From Chloroflexota bacterium (lineage in GTDB: Bacteria; Chloroflexota; Anaerolineae; Anaerolineales; Villigracilaceae): 64,000 nucleotides of DNA. The stretch is taken from NCBI GenBank assembly GCA_021795965.1, contig JAJYOU010000011.1, positions 1 through 64,000 on the forward strand. The letters run 5' to 3'. Shown one piece after another: positions 18,211-27,091 of this stretch; the first letter of the stretch is position 1; each line of letters starts with the position of its first letter. The translations under genes and the position numbers were made by a program. Under the pieces are notes generated by a model. That model was not told where the DNA came from, made no database searches, and saw only the letters and a list, made by a program, of their open reading frames with translations.

Positions 18211-18774
18211 TCAAGAGGAAGCAGGATAACTGCCTGGAGCGTCCCGGATGCCGAGCAGCGTCACCAGCAGGTCAGCGGGCAGATCCAATTCAGGCAGGTC
18301 GGTGTGATAAAAAATATCCTGACTGGCTCTCTCGCGCAAGGAACGCCAAAGTAATTGGCGCTCATCTGAATTAACGACCAGTTCTTTCAAGGTCGCAGCT
18401 TGCAGCAGATATTCACCGGTTGTGTAAAAAAACGAGATCCTCTTCCATTTATCCGCTTTGATCGGATTCGCCAAAGCTTCCAGGGTTCCGACCTGAATTT
18501 TAAAATACTCTTCCCTGGCATGCGGATGGTCGCTCTCCTCCCGCAGCAATTCACTGCGGGTGGTCAGTTCATGACCGCGGACTTCAGCCACGTACTGAAT
18601 CTGTTCGCCCTGCCTGCCAAAGCTCGCCGGCTGGTAAAAAGCCAGGTAATCAACGGAAATGACTTTTGGTGCATTCCGGAGTGGAATGCGGTACCAGCCA
18701 AGCACCCGGGCGATTTCCAGATCGCGCGGGGAGGGCAAAAAACAGACCAGGATGAGGGAGGAATTATTCAGCAT
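18211..18774 (-). CDS. conserved hypothetical protein
   Basis: 187 residues from ATG 18774, preceded by CGGAGATCC; the frame is open 48 bases further. I do not recognise a named domain. It begins with a hydrophobic strand and a PSPRDLEIARVLGWYRIP segment, then mixed alpha/beta sequence, with no signal peptide, membrane helix or obvious catalytic motif. It follows the PlsY-like gene by 60 bases on the same strand, so they may share a transcript. Confidence 0.6.
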   Translation of the reverse strand: MLNNSSLILVCFLPSPRDLEIARVLGWYRIPLRNAPKVISVDYLAFYQPASFGRQGEQIQYVAEVRGHELTTRSELLREESDHPHAREEYFKIQVGTLEALANPIKADKWKRISFFYTTGEYLLQAATLKELVVNSDERQLLWRSLRERASQDIFYHTDLPELDLPADLLVTLLGIRDAPGSYPASS

Positions 18775-18834
18775 GGATCTCCGACTTTCCAGGCAGGAAT
18801 GCACCGCTAGAGACCAGTTCAAACCGTGAATGAT

Positions 18835-19446
18835 TTATGTCGCGGTCTTTTCCCTGTCCAGCCACAATTCGCGGTATTTTCGATTCCAGTCGATCAAAAA
18901 ACGCAGCCCAATCACCACGCCTTCGACAAGCGCCACCCAGAAGATCAAATCTTTCAATCCAACCAACCACAAAAAAGGGGCAAGCAAAATCGCAGTGAAG
19001 ACAGAAGCCCTGGCGCCGTGATGAATCACCAGGAGCAGCGTCACCAGGATCCCCAGCCCCAACAGAGCACCGATGGGATTGACAGCGAGCAATCCACCGG
19101 CAGCGGTGGCGAGACCCATCCCGCCGCGAAAGCCTGCAAAAACCGGCCAGCAATGTCCCATAATGGCCAAACCCGCCACGAAAGGCACGCTCCAGACCGG
19201 CGCGAATGACAGGGCAAGGTAGGTGGGAATGAAACCCTTGGCAATATCCAGGATGAAGACCACAACACCCGGACCAAAACCTGCCTGGCGGATGGTGTTG
19301 GTGGTGGTGGCATGCCCCGATCCCGAATCGCGCACATCCACCCCCCTGATCAGACGAGTGACCCAGATCGAGGGGGTCAGCGAACCGAAGAGATAGGCGA
19401 TCAGACCAAAACCCAGAGCAGAAAAAACGGAGAGTGTTGGAGCCAT
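18835..19446 (-). CDS. PlsY-family membrane protein with altered signature motifs
   Basis: 203 residues from ATG 19446 (AGAGGA upstream), five or more membrane helices, matching PlsY in length and layout. PlsY makes lysophosphatidic acid from acyl-phosphate and glycerol-3-phosphate. The two main signatures are recognisable but changed: motif 1 reads GSGHATTTN where PlsY has GSGNxGATN, and motif 2 reads GFRGGMGLAT where PlsY has GFKGGKGVAT. The third, C-terminal motif is not clear. It may have another acyl acceptor or no activity. It sits near two PlsC-type genes on the opposite strand. Confidence 0.8.
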   Translation of the reverse strand: MAPTLSVFSALGFGLIAYLFGSLTPSIWVTRLIRGVDVRDSGSGHATTTNTIRQAGFGPGVVVFILDIAKGFIPTYLALSFAPVWSVPFVAGLAIMGHCWPVFAGFRGGMGLATAAGGLLAVNPIGALLGLGILVTLLLVIHHGARASVFTAILLAPFLWLVGLKDLIFWVALVEGVVIGLRFLIDWNRKYRELWLDREKTAT

Positions 19447-19564
19447 GACATCCTCTTCCAGGGATCTGTTGAAAAAACAGGCAGGATCCAAACCTGATCC
19501 TGCCTACATTCTACGTCAAAATGAGAAAATTGCGGATATGTGCAGGTTGGTCGATCCAATCAAC

Positions 19565-21031
19565 TCAGGAGATGCCCACTTCCCGGTTAAATTCCATGAT
19601 TAGATCATCAATTTCTCCAACCTGTTTTTGAATATCGGTCCAGTAATTGGGGTTGTTCCACATATCCTGAATTTCGGCATAAGTTTTGCCCTGCTGTTCA
19701 ACCCAGGTGAAGTATTTGAGATTGTGCACCCGGCGGCGATCAGTATAGCGGAGTTCAAGCATGTTATCGGTCGATAGACCCATCAACCAGCGGGAGAAAT
19801 CGCCTGCGGCATCAAGATCGGTATAGTCACCCGATTCGAGATGCATTTCCGTCAATCGACTTTGATAAAGTTCCATCGAATCGGTGGCAATGGTGAAGAT
19901 CACATCGTGTTCGCCCATCTCATAATATTTTGCCATCTTGATGGCGGTCATGACATTGGAGATGCCCGAGAAACCAAGCAGGTTGAGCTGTTGAATCAGA
20001 ACTTCAGGTACACCCTGGCTGGCAAGGAATTTCCTGCCGGTTGGTTCGTTGAAAAGACGGGCTGTATTAACCACGCCGCTGTCATCGATGGCAACCACAA
20101 GATCAGTATTCTTGGTGTTATGGATCCAGGGGACATGCTTATCGCCAATGCCTTCGATGCGGTGTGAACCAAACCCATTTTCAAGCAAGGTTGGGCATTG
20201 CACGGCTTCACTCGCGGCAATTTTAGAACCCGGGAAGACCTGCTTTATGTAATCTCCGCTGGCAATGGTCCCAGCAGAACCCGTTGCAGAGGCGATCCCT
20301 CGGAACTGATCGCCGGGGTGCGCGATCAGGTTGAAAGCCTCTTCCATGGCGTGACCGGTTACCTCATAATGCCAAAGGTAGTTGGGAAATTCCTGGAACT
20401 GGTCAAAGATCATTAAATCTTGCCCGGAATTACGCAATTCCTTGCATTTGTCAAAGATTTCCTTGACATTCGATTCGGAACCCGGGGTCTTGATGGTTTC
20501 GCCGGCGACCTTCGCCAGCCATTCGAAACGTTCCCGGCTCATGCCTTCCGGTAAAATTGCGATGGATTGGCAAGCCAGCAGGGCTGAATCATAGGCTCCA
20601 CCCCGGCAGTAGTTTCCCGTGGATGGCCAGACTGCTTTCTGGAGGGTTGGGTCAAATTGCCCCGTGACCAGTCTAGGCACCAGGCAGGAAAAAGCAGCCC
20701 CGACTTTGTGAGCGCCGGTGGGAAACCATTTCCCCACCAGGGCGACAATGCGTGCCGGTACTCCCGTCAAGGATGAGGGCAGCTCCAACAAATTAACATT
20801 GCCGAACGTTCCACCACTGGCTTTGGCTTCATTATGCCAATTGATGCGGAACAGGTTGCGAGGGTGGAAATCCCATAATCCGATTTGTGAAAGTTCTTCT
20901 TTGATCCCTGCTGGAATTTTGGAGGGATCTTTCATTTGAGCGTAAGTTGGAATAATGATGTTTCTCTCGCGAGCACGCTGGATGGCGTGTTTGCGGCGAT
21001 CTGCGTGAATGGTGAGATCAATTGAAGCCAT
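19565..21031 (-). CDS. PLP-dependent lyase/synthase of the TrpB/cysteine synthase fold
   Basis: 488 residues, longer than cysteine synthase (about 310). The PLP lysine is likely Lys109 in PTGAHKVGAAF; TGNYCRGGAYDSALL and ATGSAGTIASGDYIKQVFPGSK are substrate- and phosphate-binding loops of fold-type II enzymes. The extra C-terminal 150 residues (starting near TDSMELYQSRL) are unlike CysK or TrpB. I cannot name the reaction; amino-acid beta-replacement or elimination is the family chemistry. AGAAGGAA lies nine bases before the ATG. It is monocistronic. Confidence 0.75.
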   Translation of the reverse strand: MASIDLTIHADRRKHAIQRARERNIIIPTYAQMKDPSKIPAGIKEELSQIGLWDFHPRNLFRINWHNEAKASGGTFGNVNLLELPSSLTGVPARIVALVGKWFPTGAHKVGAAFSCLVPRLVTGQFDPTLQKAVWPSTGNYCRGGAYDSALLACQSIAILPEGMSRERFEWLAKVAGETIKTPGSESNVKEIFDKCKELRNSGQDLMIFDQFQEFPNYLWHYEVTGHAMEEAFNLIAHPGDQFRGIASATGSAGTIASGDYIKQVFPGSKIAASEAVQCPTLLENGFGSHRIEGIGDKHVPWIHNTKNTDLVVAIDDSGVVNTARLFNEPTGRKFLASQGVPEVLIQQLNLLGFSGISNVMTAIKMAKYYEMGEHDVIFTIATDSMELYQSRLTEMHLESGDYTDLDAAGDFSRWLMGLSTDNMLELRYTDRRRVHNLKYFTWVEQQGKTYAEIQDMWNNPNYWTDIQKQVGEIDDLIMEFNREVGIS

Positions 21032-21226
21032 TATAAAGATTCCTTCTGAAGAAATAAGTTGTCTGACAATATTAATTATATCCTGCTTGTAAATAATTTG
21101 GTTATTATCTGCCTTTCCGCCAATTCTGATGATAATAATTAATCTGGATTTAGCTCTCCACCTATTGTGTTGAGAAATTTTAGTTTATGATTAAATATCC
21201 TTTCGAAAAAGCCATGAGGGTTTTGC

Positions 21227-23320
21227 ATGCCAGACCGAAATTTCAAAAAATCATTCGAAAAATTCCTGAAAATTATTGAAAACTTTGCGGGTTTTCGGTT
21301 GTATGCAGCGGTTTTGCTGATCATCATGTTTCTGACGTATGACCTGCAGTTGAACCGGATGGGGTTTTACTATGACGACTGGGAAGGGATATTTCTTTAC
21401 AAGTTAAATTTTTCGGGATGGGGAATTTGGAGTTATTTCCTTTCTGACCGTCCATTTTCGGCTCTGGTTCATATCCTTTTTAACCCCATCCTGGGTGCAT
21501 CCTCACCTGGCTGGCATTTGTTAGGTTTGCTACTGAGCTGGGCTGCGGTGCTCTTTTTCGTAAAAACCATCCTAGAAATCTGGCCGGACCAGATTTTGGC
21601 GGCAGGCTGGATGGGGTTTTTGCTCAGTCTTTATCCCGGAATTACGCGGTTATATGTGGTACGAACCAGCATCCCACATTACACCAGCCTCTTGCTTTTC
21701 ATGGTATCCCTCTGGCTGATGGTCTTGAGTTTTAAGCGGGAACGCGGGCGTTTTCTTTTTTTGACAGTTTCCCTCCTGCTGGGTGGAATCCAGGTTTTAC
21801 TGGTCGAATATTTCAGCAGCCTTGAACTAATTCGAATTTTCCTGCTGGTGATTTTGAGCTGGCAGGAAACCAGGCAGATTGGACCCACACTTAATCGTGC
21901 TTTCAAATTCTGGCTGCCTTACGCAGGCATCCTGGTTTTATTCGTGGCTTTCAAATTCGTCCTGTTACCGGCAATGCAGCCTGCGGGAGTATCACCCAAG
22001 CACGATTTGAAAGAGATCAGGCTCTTCCTGACAGACCCAATCTCAACCGCAATAAACTTTTCCAGCGAAGTGCTCCAGGACATGGTGTATGCGGTTTTCT
22101 CAGTCTGGAATCTTGCGATTGTCCCCCAGGAAATTGAACTCAGATCACGTTCCTACCTCTTCTCATGGTTTCTCGGAGCGTTGGCAGGGCTGATGGCGCT
22201 AGTTGTGATGGAAGCATGGGTTAGAAAGAGTGCCCCGAAAAAATCAGGGAATCTACCCCCACTCGTGCTGGGGCTGCTGGCATTTTTCACGATCTTTTTA
22301 GGCGGATTGCCGGTCTGGTTGATTGGGCGCCAGGCGGTGGGCGGATTGTGGTCCAGCCGCTTCCTGTTTGGACAGGCATTGGGTGTCGTGCCACTGGTGG
22401 TGATGTTCATCCTCTGGTTGGTCAGTTCTGAACGGCGCTGGCTTCAACATGTCTTGTTGATGATTTTAACGATCAGCGCTGTTTCGTACCAGTTCCGGGT
22501 GGGCAATACTTATGTGAAAGATTGGACTTACCAGCGTGATTTTTTCTGGCAGTTAAAATGGCGCATCCCAGCCCTGGCAGATGGAGCGTTCCTGGTTTCC
22601 CCTGGCTCTGTCACAAGGCTGACAGTCGATTATCAGACTGCTTACGCAGTCAACATCCTGTATTCAGAGCCGCTTGGGCAGAATAATATGCAACACTGGT
22701 GGTTTAACGGTACGGAGGAATTGCGCAGCGTCAAAGCTGGAGAAGCCAATTCTGAGCGCAACGTCGGAAGGATTTTTCGAAGCATTCATTTTACATCCAG
22801 CATGGCAAAGGCGGTACCGATCCTATCAGATCTTTCGAGGGGCTGTCTGCTGGTTGCCGATCCGATCTACCAAAATGCCCCCCTGCTTTCACCAGCAGAA
22901 AAAACGATGTTTCTAACCTCTCATCCCGAAATGATCAAAAAGGATGAAGTGAAACCGATGCCAAGCGATGTGTTTGGAAAGGAACCGGCGCGGACGTGGT
23001 GCTATTATTTTGAAAAAGCGGACCTGGAACGACAATACCAGGAATGGGATGAGGTTCTCAAGACCTGGTCACAGGCGAAGGCAAACAAATTTGAACCTGG
23101 TTACGGACCGGAATATCTTCCTTTCATCGAGGCGTTTATCCAAAAAGGGGATTGGAAACAGGCGCTGGAATTAAGTGAAAGGGCTAAAGTGCAAACCAGC
23201 GAAATGAGCGGGATGCTGTGTTCTGACTGGCAAAAATGGATTAATGAAACCCAACCTTCTCCAGGGCGGGAAGAAACTTTCCAAGCAGCCAGGAAAGCCT
23301 TCTCCTGTGAAACCCAGTAA
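21227..23320 (+). CDS. large polytopic membrane protein, GT39-like with soluble C-terminal region
   Basis: 697 residues. The first 450 contain about ten membrane helices; right after helix 1 comes YYDDWEG, the acidic pair found at this place in many GT-C (GT39/ArnT-like) glycosyltransferases using lipid-linked sugars. The last 240 residues are soluble and probably extracytoplasmic, ending in a helical TPR-like part (EWDEVLKTWSQAKANKFEPG). The likely role is surface glycan assembly, but donor and acceptor are unknown. The start has GAGGG six bases upstream. It is alone on the plus strand. Confidence 0.65.
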   Translation: MPDRNFKKSFEKFLKIIENFAGFRLYAAVLLIIMFLTYDLQLNRMGFYYDDWEGIFLYKLNFSGWGIWSYFLSDRPFSALVHILFNPILGASSPGWHLLGLLLSWAAVLFFVKTILEIWPDQILAAGWMGFLLSLYPGITRLYVVRTSIPHYTSLLLFMVSLWLMVLSFKRERGRFLFLTVSLLLGGIQVLLVEYFSSLELIRIFLLVILSWQETRQIGPTLNRAFKFWLPYAGILVLFVAFKFVLLPAMQPAGVSPKHDLKEIRLFLTDPISTAINFSSEVLQDMVYAVFSVWNLAIVPQEIELRSRSYLFSWFLGALAGLMALVVMEAWVRKSAPKKSGNLPPLVLGLLAFFTIFLGGLPVWLIGRQAVGGLWSSRFLFGQALGVVPLVVMFILWLVSSERRWLQHVLLMILTISAVSYQFRVGNTYVKDWTYQRDFFWQLKWRIPALADGAFLVSPGSVTRLTVDYQTAYAVNILYSEPLGQNNMQHWWFNGTEELRSVKAGEANSERNVGRIFRSIHFTSSMAKAVPILSDLSRGCLLVADPIYQNAPLLSPAEKTMFLTSHPEMIKKDEVKPMPSDVFGKEPARTWCYYFEKADLERQYQEWDEVLKTWSQAKANKFEPGYGPEYLPFIEAFIQKGDWKQALELSERAKVQTSEMSGMLCSDWQKWINETQPSPGREETFQAARKAFSCETQ

Positions 23321-23693
23321 CAGGTCGAAATCAAACTTTGAACGATTATGAGAGTAGAGGAAATGCAGGGAAATTTTAATGTAAAAGGTATCCAGGTGTT
23401 GTATGATACAAGTAGCGGAGAAAGTACCGCAGAAGGAGGTTCAATCGAAAATATGGAACCGAAGCACAATAGGGGAAAGCACGGGTAAGCAATAACTGGC
23501 GATTTATTATCGAAAAATGCCAGACGTACACCACGACGATAAAGTGGGTTTCCCCGTGAATTCTCCGAAAATATGGAAAAGTTTGTTTACTCGTAACAAG
23601 TAATGAACGTTCAATAAACATGTAATGGCAGTAACAACCAGGCGGATGGGTAAGGTCCATCCGCCTGGAATTATTTCAAATTGAAATTAATTG
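23321..23693 (+). other. intergenic region with one doubtful 46-codon frame
   Basis: Holds a terminator-like hairpin at its right end (listed separately) and a short frame, ATG 23348 to stop 23488, rich in Gly, Glu and Asn with no ribosome site. A CGAAAATATGGA string appears twice (near 23446 and 23565). I see no further structure. Confidence 0.45.
23638..23668. terminator. strong hairpin between convergent genes
   Basis: CCAGGCGGATGG / CCATCCGCCTGG, a perfect 12-bp stem with a 7-base loop, between convergent genes. On the plus strand it is followed by AATTATTT, on the minus strand by GTTGTTACT, so neither side has a clean T-run. It probably serves both transcripts. Confidence 0.65.
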
Positions 23694-24434
23694 CTAATGC
23701 CAGGTAAATGAAAGAACACCGCTCTGCGGTACCGTGACCGTCTGTTCGAGCGGGATGACGCCACCTGTATAACCCGCTTTGTAGGTGGCACAGGCGTTAT
23801 CCTGCCAAACGTTACTCTTGCAAGCAATTGCCGCGTATTTGACAGTCCAACTACCGGTGTAGGAATCGGGCATAAAGTAATAAAAATCACCGTTTTCATC
23901 AGTCGTGACGGTATTATCGGATCCCCCAGTCTGGGTGACGGTGAAAGTAACTCCCTGGATCGGCAGGCCGATGCCATCAACCACTTTCCCCTTGATTGCA
24001 ATCACCTTCTCAGGCTGTTTGATGGGTATTTTTGTCAGGTCGACGCTGCTGTCCAGAAGCTGGGAAAAACACCAACCTTCAGTCCCATCGCCGGTTTTGA
24101 CGTAAGTCCATTCATTGCCGGGTGAGGTTCCCAGCACGGTCAAAACGTCAGTTGGCTGGAGCAGAATTAATGCAGGGAATTCAACCCCCGCATTGGATCT
24201 CAACTTCAAATTTTCCACCGATGGTTTGACAGTGAATTGGGTGAAGGGAGTCGGGCTGGCGTTGCTGGTGGGAGTGACTGCCGGCAGGCTGGGAAATGCA
24301 GCCGGAAGATTGGTTGAATTTGGGGTGCTTGTCATTCCGGCAATGATCGAGGTTGTAGGAATTGCTCCTGCCGTTGATTTTGAACACCCTGCCATGCTGA
24401 GAATAATTATCAGGCCGATCAAAAATCTTCTCAT
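23694..24434 (-). CDS. lipoprotein with bacterial SH3 and CarboxypepD-reg-like domains
   Basis: 246 residues. The lipobox is MAGC (Cys about 17), followed by a Thr/Pro/Ser linker. Residues about 75-130 form an SH3b domain (LKLRSNAGVEFP, then TEGWCFSQLL), often a peptidoglycan or peptide binder. The C-terminal 100 residues form a beta-sandwich of the carboxypeptidase-regulatory type (GKVVDGIGLPIQGVTFTV, TDENGDFYYF). It should be a surface-anchored binding protein. GGAGAGG precedes the ATG. Confidence 0.78.
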   Translation of the reverse strand: MRRFLIGLIIILSMAGCSKSTAGAIPTTSIIAGMTSTPNSTNLPAAFPSLPAVTPTSNASPTPFTQFTVKPSVENLKLRSNAGVEFPALILLQPTDVLTVLGTSPGNEWTYVKTGDGTEGWCFSQLLDSSVDLTKIPIKQPEKVIAIKGKVVDGIGLPIQGVTFTVTQTGGSDNTVTTDENGDFYYFMPDSYTGSWTVKYAAIACKSNVWQDNACATYKAGYTGGVIPLEQTVTVPQSGVLSFTWH

Positions 24435-24544
24435 CTTAACCTCTCCGGGAGCAACGATATGTTTAGTTTAATTGTACAACCTTTTGACAGATTATCGCTT
24501 TGCTGCCAAATAAAAATATATTTGAGCTTGAGGTCAGACTGGGG

Positions 24545-26068
24545 TTACGGTGAAACAAGAGCTGGAGTAAAAATAGACTGAGGGCGCGTTCGCCCCCCTG
24601 TGACCGGCTGGAAAACGTTTTGGTTGGGATAATCGATCCGGGTTTCGGCGTAATATTTTGGAACATCTGCCCAGATTTGATTTGGCTGATCGAGCACAAT
24701 CGCAGCAAATTTATGGGAAGAAATATCCGATCTGATTTCTGCGCTGATCCGATTCCATTCCAGTGCTTCAGGCTGACCAAAATTCCCCCGAATTTCTTCC
24801 AGGGCGATTAAATGGGCATAAGTCTTTTTCCCGGCGAGGATGGCAATGGCATTGTGATTTGGGATCAGAATTTCGCCATCCACACTCTTTAACTTCGTCA
24901 CCAACATTTGACCGGCATGCAAATCGGCAGCGGTTGGAATTTGGGAAATTGGATTGTATAAAAGGACAAGAAATTGGGAGATGATCAACGTATAGAACAG
25001 GGCTTGCTTGAAGACTTGCCTTGAATTGAATCGATTCAACAACGACGGCATGGAGATACCGAACAGGATGGAAAAGGATGCGTAAAATGGAATGTAATTG
25101 TTATTGAAACTCCCAGGGTTGAGGCTTGCCAAAATTGAAGCCGCTAACATTGTTATGGCTAAAACCGTCCAAAGACCACTTTTTTCTTTAAAAACCTGGA
25201 CAGGAAAAAAGAAATACCAGACCAAACAAACACAAAAAGCGATCAGAACCGGCAAAATCATGATAATAGGCTGTCCAAAATAAAACCTTCCGGGGTGAGG
25301 CAGGCTATGCAAACTCGGCAATATGAAAAAATAGTACCAAAACCAGCCTGAAGATTGGACATATTCGTACCAAAGCCAAAGACTGGAGCTCATGACAAAG
25401 GTCAGACCAGCCAGAATTGCGTTTCGACGGTTTTGAAAAATAAAACCACACACCAGCAATCCAGAGATCATCAATAAGGAGGTCTGTTTGGTAAAAAATG
25501 CGCATGTGAACAAAAGACCTGCAAAGAGACTGGTTGGATAAGCAGACATTCCCAGCCAAAAAGTCGCAAAAATGACCAGGAAAACGGAGAGAGTATCCAC
25601 CCGGGCAATATCAAACCAGGCACCCCCCACCAGGAAAGTTGCTGAAAAAAAACAAGCGGCAATAAATGCCCAATAACGGGAATGGGTCTCGCGAAAAACG
25701 ATCACGAAGATCATGAGGATGATGCCAAACGAAGCCGATAATGAAACTAGCCTGAGCGGCAAAAACCACCTGACCGCAATGATTTTTGCGACCAGCGAGG
25801 ATAAATAGTAATAGAAAGGCGGATAAATGGTGGGGATATATTCCAGGTTTGGCTCCACGTAAAGCAGTTTCCCGTCCAACAAACGTAAAACCTGGATTAA
25901 AGAAGCATTTTCCATCCACTCCAGATCGAATGGATAAGAAATTCTGGAAAGTGTTACATAGAGAACCAAACCAAAGAACCAGGCTGCGAGTGTAAACAAG
26001 GTAAGACGCAAGCCACGGAAAAGTGATTTGATTTTAATTTCCTGATCGGGAGGCTCTGTGATGATCAT
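24545..26068 (-). CDS. polytopic membrane protein, GT39-like glycosyltransferase
   Basis: 507 residues with about eleven membrane helices. After helix 1 the sequence DLEWMENASLIQ carries the acidic residues expected in GT-C folds, and YPPFYYYLSSLVAK follows in the second loop, as in GT39-like proteins of Chloroflexota. A soluble C-terminal part of about 100 residues follows the last helix. It probably moves a sugar from a polyprenyl carrier on the outer face of the membrane; substrates are unknown. Confidence 0.68.
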   Translation of the reverse strand: MIITEPPDQEIKIKSLFRGLRLTLFTLAAWFFGLVLYVTLSRISYPFDLEWMENASLIQVLRLLDGKLLYVEPNLEYIPTIYPPFYYYLSSLVAKIIAVRWFLPLRLVSLSASFGIILMIFVIVFRETHSRYWAFIAACFFSATFLVGGAWFDIARVDTLSVFLVIFATFWLGMSAYPTSLFAGLLFTCAFFTKQTSLLMISGLLVCGFIFQNRRNAILAGLTFVMSSSLWLWYEYVQSSGWFWYYFFILPSLHSLPHPGRFYFGQPIIMILPVLIAFCVCLVWYFFFPVQVFKEKSGLWTVLAITMLAASILASLNPGSFNNNYIPFYASFSILFGISMPSLLNRFNSRQVFKQALFYTLIISQFLVLLYNPISQIPTAADLHAGQMLVTKLKSVDGEILIPNHNAIAILAGKKTYAHLIALEEIRGNFGQPEALEWNRISAEIRSDISSHKFAAIVLDQPNQIWADVPKYYAETRIDYPNQNVFQPVTGGRTRPQSIFTPALVSP

Positions 26069-26182
26069 ATCTTTCGCAAGCGAGTGTAGTTTATGGATGG
26101 GTCAGGCTGAAAGTATCTCAAGAGTTTTCTTTCCGGCGAAAAAGATCAGTCAGGGAATCCAGTGAGAACCTGAACATCCGGA

Positions 26183-27067
26183 TTATTTCTCGCCGGTCGT
26201 GGGAGTGTTTCCTGTATACCCGCTGCCAGCGGCAGGTTTTCTAGCTGATATGACAAAGAAGTCGCCAGGTACATCTTCCTCCCTGCCGGTTAGGGAAGGA
26301 TAAAAAGTTACTTCCCTAAACCCCGCATTTTCCAACATTTCAACCAACTCTTCTTCATCGTATCCCTGGGTACTGGCGGCGTGATGGGTGACCTGGCCAG
26401 TGGCGGTATCAATTATGTAAAACCGCTCGGTGGCAGTGTGTTGTTCCTCGTTCCAGAAGTTCTCCATCAGGCATAAATGGGGTTTGTCGGAGAAAATACT
26501 GCTCACTGCTGAATACCACATCGCAGGCTGATTCCCAATCTGATCGACGGATTCCAGGCTTGAAACCTCCAACAAAAACAGCCCACCTGGTTTGAGGGCA
26601 GCGTATGATTTTCTGAGAATCAAGCGGGCATCGCTTGGACGAACCAGGTTAAGAGCGCCAAAAATGTTCATGACCAGGTCATAATCAGCCCCATATTCAG
26701 CCCGGCGGACATCCTCCAGAATGTAACGACAGCCCGGAGAATTGAGTTTCAGAGCGTAATCAATTGCCGCCGGCGCAAAATCGATACCCGTACAAATATT
26801 CCCGAGGGTGGAGAGCCGCGAAGTATATAAACCCGGTCCACAGGCCAGATCAAGAATTTTCCCGGGTTTGCCCTTTAAAAGATGACGCTGGATCCACTGG
26901 ACATGTTTTTGGATTTTGAATGAGGGGCGGCTGGCGGAGTCATCGTCCTGCGCCAGGTGTTCCCGCAGCACGCGCTGGCTAAAATCCGGATCATCCCAGG
27001 GCACCCGCTCGCCTTCGGCCCAGGGTTCGGGGTCCATGTCCCTTAGCATTAGCTCCTTCAATTTCAT
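26183..27067 (-). CDS. class I SAM-dependent methyltransferase
   Basis: 294 residues. The SAM-binding motif I is ILDLACGPGLYTSRLS, followed by the acidic end of strand 2 (CTGIDFAP) and motif II-like LVMNIFGALN. About 65 residues precede the core and a beta-rich cap follows. It methylates an unknown small molecule or protein. It lies 24 bases downstream of the MalY-type gene on the same strand, so they are likely one transcript; a link to sulfur amino acid metabolism is possible but unproven. Confidence 0.82.
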   Translation of the reverse strand: MKLKELMLRDMDPEPWAEGERVPWDDPDFSQRVLREHLAQDDDSASRPSFKIQKHVQWIQRHLLKGKPGKILDLACGPGLYTSRLSTLGNICTGIDFAPAAIDYALKLNSPGCRYILEDVRRAEYGADYDLVMNIFGALNLVRPSDARLILRKSYAALKPGGLFLLEVSSLESVDQIGNQPAMWYSAVSSIFSDKPHLCLMENFWNEEQHTATERFYIIDTATGQVTHHAASTQGYDEEELVEMLENAGFREVTFYPSLTGREEDVPGDFFVISARKPAAGSGYTGNTPTTGEK

Positions 27068-27091
27068 TTCCAGGCAATCTGTGGGGTGGTC

